64,000 bases of DNA from Enoplolaimus lenunculus (Eukaryota > Nematoda > Enoplea > Enoplida > Thoracostomopsidae). Position 1 is the first letter of the stretch. Every line of letters begins with the position of its first letter. Shown here piece by piece: positions 35,501-47,224 of the stretch. The notes beneath the pieces were generated by a model. The model searched no databases and was not told where the DNA came from. It was given only the letters and a program-made list of their open reading frames with translations. The stretch spans positions 1 through 64,000 of the forward strand of contig JASANG010003699.1 of assembly GCA_030248215.1 (NCBI GenBank), in the 5' to 3' direction. Both the position numbers and the translations under genes were made by a program.

Positions 35501-38500
35501 TCCAAGTAGGGTACAACCAGAGGTCTGCCTTCGTTTCCGATTTTGGGAAAACCCAACCTAGAATTGGTGTCCCTTTTATGTTCGCTAGAGTGTCCTAAAA
35601 GTTTCAATGTTTTGTAGTATGTTCTTCCCAAATAGAGGTGCAATATAATGCAGCGATACCTAAAGCAGGGCATTGACATTTCAGCTTTCGGTACTAGTTT
35701 TGTAGTTACCATGATTATTCTAAAAAGCATAAAACCAAAGTTTTTGCCAAAGCCTCACAGATACATATTATTGTAACTCCAGTTGCACCCTGGTTCCAAA
35801 TGAATATTTTCCGTTCGCTTGGCTAGCAAAATGAGGATTTAGCTTCAGCGAACATTTTAAACTTATGTACGTTTTTCTCTACATTTACGGTTCAGGATCA
35901 AATACCTTTAGGCTTAGGCTTATGAGACGTATTACCAGAGCACAAGAAGATGTTGTAGTCCAAGACTTAGCTTAAAATGTTAGGGAAAGCTTACAAGAAC
36001 CATAAAAATCATACCCGTCGCCGTTGTAAATTTCAATGTAGTCGTTTTGATTTGATCGTGGAACAAACTTGACACAAGTAAATTTTGCGTAATCTTCCGC
36101 TGATTTTTGAACCATCTGTTTCTTGGAGTTTGCTAAATTTACCATGGTGCATGATTTTTAACTATTATTATTGACAACATAATTTTCTTGCAAAAACCAT
36201 AAATCAAATCCAAGGGAGCAGCGAGGGGCTATTTAGGAGTTAAAACTTCTTTTAATATTTTTCAACAGCCTTTGGAACATCTGCAGTAAGGAAAACAATA
36301 AACCTTTTTTGAAAACTTGTCCCAGGTTTCTTTGAGGGGCCAGCGATTTTTTCCAGGGCTACTATAGAGCAAGTTTATTCCAACGTACTTTAGCATGTCT
36401 AATTAATTAAACGATTAATTAAACGTTGTCTTTGCGCTCGCTAAAACACACTACTGTAGTGCGTCGAACAGAGGAAAGAAGCAATAATAGTGCGGGATTC
36501 ATATTTTTTGGATCTGAATCAGTAAGATTCTGTTTCCCTAATTAAACCCCATAAATGGATAGGTTTAAAATTAATAATTAGTCCATAAACGTCAATTTTC
36601 GCGATTATTTTGTGTATGCACCCTGGACCAAATTATGTTCAGTGCAGAATTTTATACATCACTCAAAGCATAATGTTATATACTCAACAGGATACTCATG
36701 ACTTGAAAAGGACATTCCTAAAAAATAATGACCTAAATCATCGAAAACAGCTGGCATAAGTTAAAGGTGTGTTTTTCTAATAACTGGAGCTGGATTGAAA
36801 CATAACTAACAGTGTCGATCTGAATAGTGATAGGACCCAATATGGAAATGTTAAGTAAACATCAATCGCTCCCCTTCTTTTTCAGGTCACTGCAGTATGT
36901 TATAAATTCAGCAAGTTTATTTCGATAATAAACCGTGAACATTACATGTGCCTTTTTTGCCAACCAGGATAAGACAACACATTCAGAGTCTACTCACAGA
37001 ATGGTTAAAATTATTCCTGATTGAAAACTGGGAGGAAAACAAAACTATCACTTGAACGTTTTCAATGTGAACTATTTCTATATCCTACTTTACTGCTGTC
37101 CGCGAAAAAACTGGACGCCACAAAAAGTAACATAATTAATTACTTTACAAGAGGCGCAATTTAATCTACACCCAGATGTGGACACCAAACGCTATATTAA
37201 CACAAATTCTTAGCGCATAAGTTTGATTTTAATTTCTGTTGGAGTAGCTAAGCCTTGGTGGTTCTTCGTTGGATTCGCTTGTATTTGCAACTTACAAACT
37301 CCGCTTCGGAATGTGTATGGCACTTCGACATTTTTACCAACTTTTGGCCATCGATAATTTTCGCCGTTGATCATATTTCGATCCGACTGAAAACAACAAA
37401 GTTTTTAATTTTAACAAACTTGACAAAATTTGCAGAAAAAATATTAAAATCCGCGAAAAACACAAAATTATAATGTAATCCAAATTCGCGTACTAATTTC
37501 GAATAGTTGACAATAGTAGCTCTCAAAAACGCAAAATTCACAGAAAATGAATAAATATCACTTAAAATTAAAAAGCAATAGAATTCAACATGTTCTGTGT
37601 AATTATTGCTACGCCTAAAGTGATATCGTAATGGACTGAAAGTGAAAATAGCTAGATAGCCCAGACAATGTAGGACAGTCCTGCTGAATTCTTTGAACGT
37701 TCAATTGTATTTCATCACTTCGCCAAAAGTGACCAAAAAACAGAATAGGTATTAATTCAGGGAGGAGTAATCTTATAAAAGAAAACTGTTTTGTTTCTCA
37801 CATTCTGAAAGTTATTCTCAATCGTAATAAATGATTTGCAAAGTTGTTAAAAACGCTTCTGTTTTCTTCAGTAGAGAAATTTCAGAAAAACGTATATCCC
37901 CTTCATTTCTCGTCTTGTATACACAATACGATCCCTGACAACTGTCTTACCCCGGTTTCAGTACCAGACAGTTGTATATCACCTTCAAACATTCCATCTT
38001 CGGAACCTTCTGAAACAAGCAATTTATTCTCTGTGTATTTTACAGCGTTTCGGAACTTTTTTCTTCGTGCATTGTCACGCATTTATTTGCAAAACCTGCT
38101 GTCCCGCGGCAAAATTGTCCTATGCTTCTCTAAATTTGCGTTTTGGTCCTCTTAATGCTTGACGTATGATGACAGACGGTAATGTACGGCCACGGACGTC
38201 ACCCGATAACATTAAATTTTAAAACGTATAGCGCATCATTTTCCTTTGCAGAATGACGTTTACTTCATGCACGTATAACGGACCACCCATATCGTCTCAT
38301 AAGACTATTACTATACAATTTAAAAAATTTTTAATTATTGTAAAATCAGCTTGGTAAAACGTTACTAAATACAGCTCGTTTTGACCTTGAGCGAAATTGC
38401 CACGGGCTGCAGAGCTACCTTTTGCAATGCTCTATTTAAGTTATTATAGTTATTGGGACAACGACTTTTCTAAAATCTTGATAGACTCTTCGCTGCTTTA

Positions 38501-39219
38501 ATTGTGTTATTTTAAAAATTATCTAATAAACTTTAACAAAATGTTCAATTTTAGAAAAGTAAGCAGCTGTAGGTGAAATTTAACTTAAGCCAATTAGGGC
38601 GTTTTACGACTTTTTATTCAACATCTTCAATTTTGTAACTGGGAGCAATACAGTTTCATAATATCAATCATAGCTGTTACTGCCGAAGCGCAACTAATGA
38701 AAACGGTTTACTTCTGTTATACATAGACGCCATTAGTTACGAAAAAGATCTGCTGTAATCGTTTTCACAGCTGAATATTTTTGTAAGCTCACATACTTGT
38801 TTCCAAATCCGTCGAAAATGATGGTTCGAATGGTTCAGGTGCTTGCGGTTCCTCGGCGTAGACCAAAGTTACGCCTAAAGTACAAATCACATGACCACGT
38901 AGGTATATAGTTGCGGCGGATACTCTGCACAAGAACTCACTAAGTCATGAATTTATTTTATTCGTTTCAAACTTCTTAAACTTAAAAGTGAGCTGAACAA
39001 TGTTTACTTAGCAATTGGCTACTAGGTTACTTTCAATCACACACTAGCGTAATTTATTAGAAGGCAAGAGGGGCGAAAAATATTCCGAAGCGGAGCTAAT
39101 CCACCCCTGGCATCCTATGGCTATCGTCTGCTGACATAAACAAATAAAGCTTGTGGCAAAACGCAAGGCTAGATCAACTTACCCATCGCAACCAAACACA
39201 CGACTAAATTGAAATGCAT
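32529..39219 (-). CDS. Astacin-family zinc metalloprotease with two ShK-like modules (gene 2)
   Basis: Paralog of gene 1 in opposite orientation. Exons in transcript order: 39183-39219, 38797-38874, 37951-38030, 37296-37386, 36015-36132, 35174-35352, 34573-34654, 34281-34352, 33945-34060, 33075-33194, 32529-32641; all GT-AG; 1086 nt, 361 residues plus TAA. Exons 1, 2, 4, 5, 6 and 7 match gene 1 in length exactly. Signal peptide MHFNLVVCLVAMG...; FEGD propeptide switch; mature domain near INGENYRWPK; CVKFVPR; zinc site HEMMHAIGFFHEQSRADRD; Met-turn SVMHY; extra Cys pair in CDQNSRPSC; end of catalytic domain INQMYNC. Two ShK-like modules with four Cys each then end the protein, the last in CAYTCAGNKF. 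No insertions have disrupted it and it looks like the healthier copy. Catalysis is established for the family; the substrate is unknown. Intron 9 contains a decayed duplicate of the exon 10 start. Confidence 0.88.
33148..33605 (-). repeat. Tandem duplication of about 229 bp including the start of ShK exon 10
   Basis: Units 33148-33376 and 33377-33605 align throughout (TTGCAATTGTTTG, AAAATAAATAG, TTCAAAGGTACGC, TTGGAAGCTTGGAA). The first contains the 5' part of exon 10 and its TTTCAG acceptor. In the second the acceptor reads TTTCAC and the exon copy has decayed, so it is a dead partial exon. Confidence 0.75.
34893..35050 (+). repeat. CCTAAG hexamer array with shared flank (copy 2, degenerate)
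   Basis: GGTGTTACTTTGAGGGCGTAAC precedes many variants of CCTAAG/CTTAAG/GTAAGC in gene 2 intron 6. Related to 13358 and 60082. Confidence 0.5.
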
Positions 39220-39323
39220 TCCTAACGCGTTAAAACGATAACAGAGAACTGGTTCAGAATTAAATATTTTTAAATCAAACGTAACGTTGCAGGACGCTGA
39301 CCAAAATGCAACTAGAATCTACG

Positions 39324-39331
39324 CTTAAATA
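39324..39331 (-). promoter_or_regulatory. TATA-like box of astacin gene 2
   Basis: TATTTAAG on the minus strand, about 105 bp before the ATG at 39217-39219, in a block homologous to the gene 1 promoter. Beyond it, 39440-40095 is AT-rich; one minus-strand frame there is unrecognised. Confidence 0.5.
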
Positions 39332-40099
39332 CACTGCGAAATGGCCTTTTGTCGACGTTTAACGGATATTGATTCAGGTTTGGGATTTTACCGTCAATAC
39401 TTTTGGCAGATGCATGAATACATAAATTAAATTTTGAAATGTCAAAAGTAGTTACAACCATTTGCGATTATTGCGCAGAATAGTTATTTTAAAACGAAAT
39501 ATAAAATTTTAAGTACATTTACCAATTTAACATTCATATTAAATTTACTTAGACTACAAAGAATGTTCTGGGCTTTATTTAAAATCCCACCCACGTGAAT
39601 TTTTCGTGAATCAATTATATTCTCGCAGTCCAATGTTTAGCAGAAACGCATACACTACCAGTTCCTTTTTAACACACGTACGTCAAGTATACATGGATTT
39701 TGTCCAGGATTAAAATTTAATAGCTGATACAAAAGAGGAAGAATATCAACAATAACTTACTGTTTTTCGAAAACAAAAACCAACGAACAAACATAATAAA
39801 CTATTTATATGAATATATTAACATATTGGCAAAGAACTTACGTAAAAGCGACGATACCTGCTTAAAAGTATAACAAAATAGTTTTTCTGACACTTCCGAT
39901 ATGAAATCGGTTTCAGTAAACGTCAGAAGCTGATGTACCAGGCTTTGTATATCACGCCTGTTTGATTTGATATATGTATGACATTTTGTTTTGATTGTGT
40001 TGTAACTGTAGACGTACTGCAGGTGAACGGGAAGCAGACCAAAATTGTGTTGCTTCAAATGACGTCTAATTCTACTCACGATGTTTTTGATGTTGTATT

Positions 40100-40422
40100 T
40101 GTAAAGAAAGTTATTTCTTTTGATTGCACCGATCGAGCTTGCTTTACTTCGTTGACCACTTTTCCACAGAGTATGATTGAAATCAGATGATGTTTATTAG
40201 ACGAAAAACATTTATGCTTCTAGTTAGTAAACTGCCATTTTCCATGTAAAGATTCGGAAACTGAATATATTTTTTTGAGTTATACAACTTTCACGACAAC
40301 ATTCTTACAAACGAACTTGACTTTTTAAAATAAACTACAAATTACAAAATGAATTCAATTCTTTACGTATAAAAATGTTTTTTGGAAATTTTGAAATTTT
40401 AAAACTTTATTCAAGCCTGACA
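40100..40422 (-). repeat. 3' LTR of the Ty3/gypsy element
   Basis: 323 bp, TG...CA ends (TGTCAGGCTTGAATAAAG to TAACTTTCTTTACA on the minus strand), nearly identical to 47225-47551. Confidence 0.92.
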
Positions 40423-40794
40423 TTCCTCCCCTTATTACATTTTTATTTTTTGTTTTATATAGAATTCTTCAAATAAGATCATTGATAGCCGTTGCACATT
40501 GTAATATAATGTCTAGGTTTAGCTATCGGATGCGTTGTTGAAGGTTTGAAAAAATAAAAAAATCAAAAAAAGTCTGAAATATGAAACAGAATAATATACA
40601 TCCAGAAATATTTAAAACATGAAATAGCAAATTTATCCAGTAATACATATATACTGTACTACAACCAGGACACTATTAAATTTCTTACATCTCTTAAAGT
40701 GTTAGCGCATTTAATTCGTATTGCAACTGCACGGTATTGTCTCAGCCCGTTTAGCGAGTTACTTTTCCGCCCGGAGGCTTTCACCCATTGAGGC

Positions 40795-41769
40795 TTAAAC
40801 ACTACCGAAACGTGCAGCAACTAATCCTGCTAATTTTTGCGCTTCACTAGCGTTAGGATGCAAATCAAGCTTATTGTTATTAGTTAAAAAGTACAGTGGT
40901 GAATTCATTTGATCATATAACGGCAAAAATGCTACCTCTTGGTTTCGGAATTTATGAAATGTTAAACTCAACGACTTATTAAATTGCAAAACAGCGGTTT
41001 GTGCTTTAGACATCGTATTTTTGGTTGAAATTTGATCAAAACGGGGTAAAAGTTCACAGATAGTGATATTCAGTTGAGGCTGGCTTCGTATTAATGATTT
41101 AAGTTTGCATTCATATTTAGTGTTTAGTTTTTGAAAGGACTTTGTTTTGGAAGTCCCATCAAGTTTATTTAAATATTTGCGATCTAGGCTACTGTTGTAA
41201 ATTAAATCATTAATACCACCAAAAATTATGATGTGGCCCATTGGCAGGGAAACAACTTCAGCTATTTTGAAAATTATATAAACACCAGCGCCTGACCAAA
41301 ATAAGCATTGATGTTTTGCTGTTACATTGTATAGGGCGTCCTTTACGGGTTTCGTAATAGAATCGCCTATTAATAGATTAAGGCATAAAGTAGTGTCTCT
41401 TACGGTTTGTAAAAGTTTGCCTAATTTATTTTTTCCAGGGTTTGACGTAGTTCCTTGGCCCCAAAATAGATGTGTAGTCAATTCTACTAAATGTTTCGGA
41501 TACGTTTTTCTTAACAACGTTAATAAATTTGAATTTTGAGTGAATTTTTCATAAACAATGCGGGCCATTACATAAAATTTAATGTTATCCCATTTTTGAC
41601 GCTGGGAAACAGATGAGAAAATCGTTATTCTTGCTAGCATAGCATTCATTGAGGTGCATGTGTTTAAAATCAAATGTTTTTTGGTCTCATTATCAACTAT
41701 ATATGCCTTACAATATTGATATGCTTGTTCTGCGGAGTGAAATGTTATTCCAAACAGTATTATTGAGCA
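40795..41769 (-). CDS. NADAR plus SGNH/GDSL-hydrolase-like accessory protein of the Ty3/gypsy element
   Basis: An open frame of about 325 codons after integrase, where env sits in some relatives. The N-terminal part reads as a NADAR (YbiA/DUF1768-like) domain: FHSAEQAYQYCKAY, then KFTQNSNLLTLL, LVELTT, FWGQG and GKNKLGKLLQTVR, matching that family's conserved blocks in order. The C-terminal part has SGNH/GDSL esterase blocks: LLIGDSITK (block I, nucleophile Ser), IIIFGGINDL (block III, Asn) and KLDLHPN near the end (block V-like, though the Asp-His spacing is one shorter than usual). NADAR proteins act on ADP-ribose-linked substrates and SGNH proteins hydrolyse esters; what either would do for a retroelement is unknown. 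Identification is by eye. The true start is not clear. Confidence 0.72.
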   Translation of the reverse strand, partial: CSIILFGITFHSAEQAYQYCKAYIVDNETKKHLILNTCTSMNAMLARITIFSSVSQRQKWDNIKFYVMARIVYEKFTQNSNLLTLLRKTYPKHLVELTTHLFWGQGTTSNPGKNKLGKLLQTVRDTTLCLNLLIGDSITKPVKDALYNVTAKHQCLFWSGAGVYIIFKIAEVVSLPMGHIIIFGGINDLIYNSSLDRKYLNKLDGTSKTKSFQKLNTKYECKLKSLIRSQPQLNITICELLPRFDQISTKNTMSKAQTAVLQFNKSLSLTFHKFRNQEVAFLPLYDQMNSPLYFLTNNNKLDLHPNASEAQKLAGLVAARFGSV

Positions 41770-42178
41770 TCAAAATAAATTAGATAAAAATGCAAAGTGC
41801 GAGGATATGTTGAATTCGATGATTTCTTCGCTCGCACTGAAAGTTCGAGACGGGCTGCTAATCCTGTAAGGTTCATTTAGAGCATTATTCATGATAAAAT
41901 CTAAGTTTGTTTGCGTGAGTTATTTTCGTTTTACCAAAATTGTCCAAAATTTGAAAATTAACTCTGCTATATTTGGCGATAATTCGTAACGGTCCTTTAA
42001 ATCTTGGAATCACCGATCCTAAAATCTTTGTCAGCTGTATGTTTATCATACTGTATTTTTTGTTGTTGTTGTTGTGTCTTAAGTATGTTGGATCTTGCTC
42101 GATTTTGGAGGTCAGCCATGGCGAGGCCTAATTTGTTCATATAGTTGGTTTTGTCTGGAAATTTATTTTGTGGAGATT

Positions 42179-43330
42179 TTAAAATGATGTCAGATGGTAA
42201 ATTGGGTTGGCGATAAAATAAAAGTTCAAATGGAGAGTAGCCCGTTGAGGAATGACAGCAGTTCTGTATGCAAACAGAACATATGGGGCAAATAAATCCA
42301 ACCGCTTTTCATTTTCACTCACATATGAGCCTAACATGTTTGCTAAGGTTCGGTTAAAGCGTTCTACTAAGCCGTCGGTCTGTGTATGATACGCTGTCGT
42401 TTGTAATTTTTTACAATTCAAAAATTTACACATATGTTTGATAACGTCAGAAGTCAAGATTGGACCCTGATCCGAAATTAAAAATTTTGGCCAAGAAAAT
42501 CGACATACAATTTCTTCTACTATTTTACGTGTAATCGTTTGTGACGAAATTTCAGAAACTGGATAAACTTCGGGCCATTTTGTAAGATAATCAACTAAAA
42601 CAATTAGATAGTGGTTTTCTTCTGTGTCTTTGGAAGCGGGCCTAGTATATCGATGCCAAGCATTTCCATTGGTCCGCAAGTTATTGGTATATTTTGAAGT
42701 GGAGCTTTGGCTTGATTACTTTCTTTGCGTAGCTGACATGTAGTGCAAGTTCTGCACCATGCCTTTATGGGTCATCTACGTTATAATTCGTGCACCATTG
42801 TAATAAAATGTCCCTCTCTTCCTTTGCCAGGACGTCATTTTACACACTTTCTAGATTTCGCGTATACAATGTCAGCAGGTTCTCATTTTGCTGTGCGGAC
42901 AAACAGTACACTGCTTATTCACCAATTATTTTGTTCTCACCCCGTAGACACCACATTTCATTGTCTCGAGTCCCTTAAAAGGGATTAGGAGAAATCTATA
43001 GATTACAGGTATACAATACGCACATGCACAAAAAATTTACACTTGTGTTTGTATACATTTTGTAAGTGCATTGCTACAGTACCGTATTGTCCTGAGTCCC
43101 TTTAAAGGGCATTGTTTTGCCCAGAAGGGAGTACAAGGGAGTGTGTACAAAAACAACTATTAGTTTTCAGTTGTTTAATGTACCTAGGCTGTTGTAACAG
43201 CGTTAATTTGCACCCTGCTTTAAAGGCAGTGGGTGGATAATTTTTTCCACAGGCGCGTGCAACATAGCGTAGATGATCCATTACATCTCGATCAAGATTA
43301 GGCAATAAAAGCGTGTGCGAATTTTATCCA
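42179..43330 (-). pseudogene. Integrase region of the Ty3/gypsy element
   Basis: The core domain shows LVDYLTKWPEVYPV, FLISDQGPILTS and GLVERFNRTLANML, the D, D and E blocks of a retroviral-type integrase. The part near 43300 resembles the preceding His/Cys region. A TIR element (42768-43280) sits inside it. Fossil, broken. Confidence 0.85.
42768..43280 (-). mobile_element. PIF/Harbinger-like MITE inside the integrase gene, 513 bp
   Basis: TIRs TGGGTCATCTACGTTATAAT and complement ...CATAGCGTAGATGATCCA, flanked by TTA on both sides (42765-42767, 43281-43283). It entered the Ty3/gypsy copy after that had integrated, so it is among the younger events here. Confidence 0.85.
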
Positions 43331-45150
43331 AAGTTTTGAAATATCCTAAACGACCTGCAATGGGGTCGTTGTGATTAGCCAGTAAAATGTTCCTTTGCAT
43401 TGATTCTGGAAGTACAACTCTTAGGGACTTCCGGCGTCTATATCGGTACATTAAAATGCCATCGTCTAATAGAAACCTTGATTTAGATACTCCGCAAATT
43501 TTAATGTTCTCTGTCTGGTTTCGTAATACTTTGGTTATTTGTGTGCAGAAACTATCTTTTTGTTGTTCCAATTTAATATCCGATTTCTCAGTTGCAGATT
43601 TAACTGTCGCAGTTGTGTGTTGTTTATTAGATTTCTTATCTTGCGTACTTTGGCGTGAGAGACAATCTGCGTTCGCATTTTCAGAACCACGGCGGTGGAT
43701 AATATCAAAACTGTACTCTTGTGATTCTAAGGACCAACGTGTTAATCTCGCCGATGTATCTTTCATAGACATTAACCAGCGAAGAGGGTTATGATCGGTT
43801 TTTACTACAAAATGTTGTCCGTGTAAATAAGGTCGAAAATGTGTTATTGCCCATTTTATTGCAAGTGCTTTTTTTTCAATAGCTGCATATTTACATTCAA
43901 GCGGAGAGAGCAAGCGACTAGCATATGCAACTACGTGTTCAGATCCGTTTATTGTCTGAGCTAAAACTGCGCCTAAGCTGTAGCCACTAGCGTCAGTGTG
44001 TAGTTCAAATGGTTCAGAAAAATTGGGAAATTTCAATACCGGTGCTGTATATACACTCATTTTCAAAATATCAAAGATTGTTGGCATTGTTTAGACCAAA
44101 CATAATCCGCATTTTTTCGAGTTAGCAAATTTAATGGATACGAAATAACTGAAAAATTTTCGATAAAATTTCGATAATACGATGCAAAACCAAGAAACGA
44201 TTTCAATTCTTTTACATTTTTAGGAATCGAAAAGTTTGCTACTTTTTCCATTTTTGCAGGATCCACTTTAACTCCATGTTCAGTTATGATATGTCCGAGA
44301 TATGGTACCTCTTCACGTAAAAAACAACATTTCTGGCCTTTTACTTTTCAATTGGCTAAACAAATTCTTTTGAAAACCTCTCGGAGATTGATTTGGTGAC
44401 TTCCAAACATGTCATCGAAAACTATAATGTCATCAATGTAAACTAAGCATTTTCAAACGTAAGCCCATGTAAAATTGCTTCCATTAATCGTTGAAATGTT
44501 GCTGGTGCATTCGTTAAGCCGAATGGCATGACTTTGAACCGGTATAAACCTTTATGTGACACGAAAGCGGTTTTTTCCTTATCAGAGTGTTTAACAGGAA
44601 TGCGCCAATGCCCTGAGCTTGTATCAAGACTTGAGAAAAATTTGGCTGTGCCTATAGCGTCAAGTGTATCGTCTATTCTGGGTAACGGATACGTACCGTG
44701 CTTTGTGATTTTGTTCAATTTCCTATAGTCAACGCAAAATCGCATTGAACCGTCCTTTTTGGGTGTTAAAACTACTTGAGACGACCACGGACTATTTGAT
44801 TGCTCAATAATATCATTTGCTAACATTTTATCAATGTGCTTTTCAATTATTGGACGTTGTATGTGAGATTGTTTAATTGGTGGGTGGTTACCGGTGTCTA
44901 TGTGATGTTCCACTGAAGTAACTTTCCCGATCGAGATCGTGTCTGATTCAAAAATATCGCTAAATTCTCTTAGTAGTTGAATTAACTCTTGTTTCTGTTC
45001 ACTGGTTATTTTCAGGTTATCTAAGTTGACACCTTTTGGTAAATAAGTATGTTGCAAGTGACTATGTTTCGTTTCATGGCATTGTGCAGATATGTATGTA
45101 TTTTCATATTCGTGACAATTACCTAGTAGTGTACTGTTATGAAGTTTCAC
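43281..45150 (-). pseudogene. Reverse transcriptase and RNase H region of the Ty3/gypsy element
   Basis: Reverse transcriptase motifs in order: FCVDYRKLNKI, SSLDTSSGHWRI, FKVMPFGLTNAPATFQRLM and the YIDD catalytic site near 44420. Next come the connection region (LKSFLGFASYYRNFI) and RNase H with FELHTDASGYSLGAVLAQ and KTDHNPLRWL. Typical Ty3/gypsy sequence. Fossil, broken in a few places. Confidence 0.9.
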
Positions 45151-45550
45151 TGGATAACTTTAAATTAATTATTTAACAGGAATTCTATTAGTGTTAGGCT
45201 TTGCGAGACAACGCGCTGCCATGATATTGATAAAATTTGCTGTGGCATATTGACTTAAAATTTCTGTTGGCTCGAAAATAACATCTGTTGCTGGTTGAAC
45301 AGTACATAGTTTACATCAACATAATTTTTCAGAACGCGCATTATGGTTTTGGAGCCAAATAGGCTCACAGGCGAAGACAAAATTACATTTTGAACTCTGC
45401 TTTTAAACGATACAGTCGTCCCATTAAAAACTAAACATTTTTGCTTTAAATTTATTTGGCTGTCCGCTAATACTGTGCTACCGAGCAAACAATTATGGTG
45501 TGAATTTTTAATGACAGCAAATTCAAAATACTGCGTCATACCACATATAC

Positions 45551-45739
45551 TTATTGGTACAACAATTTTTTTACGATGTTCAGTGGCTTTCCATTGACTG
45601 ATATTAAAGATTTATGAAATTTGGGCAAAACTTGTATATCCGGTTGGTTTGATATTGAATTGTAAGTATTTTCGCTTAAAAAGTTTTCAGAACCAGTATC
45701 ACAAAGGGCATCCATTTCAACTGAACCAATTTTACACAA
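45551..45739 (-). pseudogene. Aspartic protease region of the Ty3/gypsy element
   Basis: ALCDTGSENFLSENTYN carries the DTGS active-site motif of retropepsins, between gag and reverse transcriptase as expected. Confidence 0.75.
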
Positions 45740-45879
45740 TATAAACGGTAAATTTTTGCAGCAATTTTTATTATGCGTTATTAGTATATTTTGAGACGAC
45801 TGAGAAACACTTTGCTTACATGGGGGATGGACGCATGCGATCCGGACATCCTTTCCCCCTTATAGAAGCCCTGGATTAG

Positions 45880-47200
45880 TTTTCCGGTTGATTGTTTGTT
45901 TGATTATTGTGTCTTTGTGGTGTGAACTGACCGGTATTGTGAGGAACTTGAGAATTATAAAATGAAAGGCGTTGAGGTTGATATGGAACGGAATTGGAGA
46001 CTTGTGGTTGAAATTTTGATTTTGTGCTAGTGAGCGGCATTGATTCGTATAGTGGTTGTTTCTGTTACAAATAAAACAGTGTTCACGGGGTCGGTTTTGT
46101 TCAGTTTTAGGGCGGGTTTGTTGGCTTTGTTGTGGTTTTTGTTGCGTTAGTTAATCAATTTTAGAATTAATTGTTTCAAGTTGGGCTGTGAGATTATTGA
46201 GTTGATTTTCAAGTGTTTTTATTTTAGTTGTGTTGTCTTGGGAAATTGTTGTAGTTGTTGATGTTGTGCTGTTTGAGAGAGTTTTTGCGATATGTCTTGA
46301 ATTGCTTTTAACATTTGTTGTTCCGTTTCTTTATTTGAAATTTGCTGACAGATATGAAAATTTATGTTAATTTGTTTAATGGCTGTTTCTTGTCGTTTTG
46401 CTAATGCAACTGCTTTGTCAAAAGTTAAATGTTTCATATCTTTTTGTAAAAGTATTTGTTGATATTGTGGGAGGCATTTATAGATAAAGTTTTTAAGTTT
46501 TATTTCACTAATTTTATGTTCGATAGCTTTAGGGTATGATTTATGTGCAAGAGAATTGATTGCTTCAGCGAAATCTTCACTGTTTCATGTGTCTGTTGGT
46601 AACGAGTGTTTAATTCAGTCCAACTGATACCACTATCTGCAGTAAATTTTTCAATAATTTTGTTTTTTATTTCATCAAAAGATAAGTTTGAGTTGAGGGT
46701 ATCATAGAAACTTCCGGCTCGTATTATTAAAAAAGCAGGTAGAATTTGTTTTCGTCTGGTTTCAGACCAATTATTTGCGTTTGCTACACGAATAAAGTCT
46801 CTAAACCATGTTTTAATATTTTTACTTGGGTCGGTTCCGGTAAAAGGTTCCGGAAAACTATGGTGCTGTTAACTGGAAATGGTATAGGTGGAGAATTCAT
46901 GTCATTTGGTAGCATGATATTTTTACCTTTTGTTGTAGGTTTAACTACTTTTCCAGATCTTAAAATCATTACAAAAATATTGTTTTGGTTGCATTTTATA
47001 ACAACAAGTGCAAAAAGTTATAATTATTGGAGAAAATTATCAAGTACAATATTGTTTTCGATTAATAATTAGTCAAATATTCATTTCGTGTTGGAATTTT
47101 TATATCTTCAATTTGGATGATTTTTGCAGCTATGTTGATAAAATGCAACTGAATTACTTAAAATCCATATTTGGCGTTTGTTTGATAGCATCTTGGGATT
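45880..47200 (-). pseudogene. gag region of the Ty3/gypsy element
   Basis: Near 46060-46080 a retroviral zinc knuckle is visible, CFICNRNNHYTNQC (C-X2-C-X4-H-X4-C), preceded by Gln-rich sequence and, nearer the 5' LTR, by SGKVVKPTTKGK and VFRNLLPEPTQ. Broken fossil. Confidence 0.75.
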
Positions 47201-47224
47201 CGATAACCGTTGCTGGGCGCCAGT

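Noticed and set aside
39801-40079. Minus-strand frame of about 92 codons ending upstream of gene 2
   Set aside because: No ATG, no recognised domain and no clear splice sites; the Ty3/gypsy insertion sits at its upstream edge, so a cut host exon is possible but unsupported.
41327-41539. Plus-strand frames opposite the Ty3/gypsy coding region
   Set aside because: Shadow frames antisense to strongly recognisable minus-strand domains.
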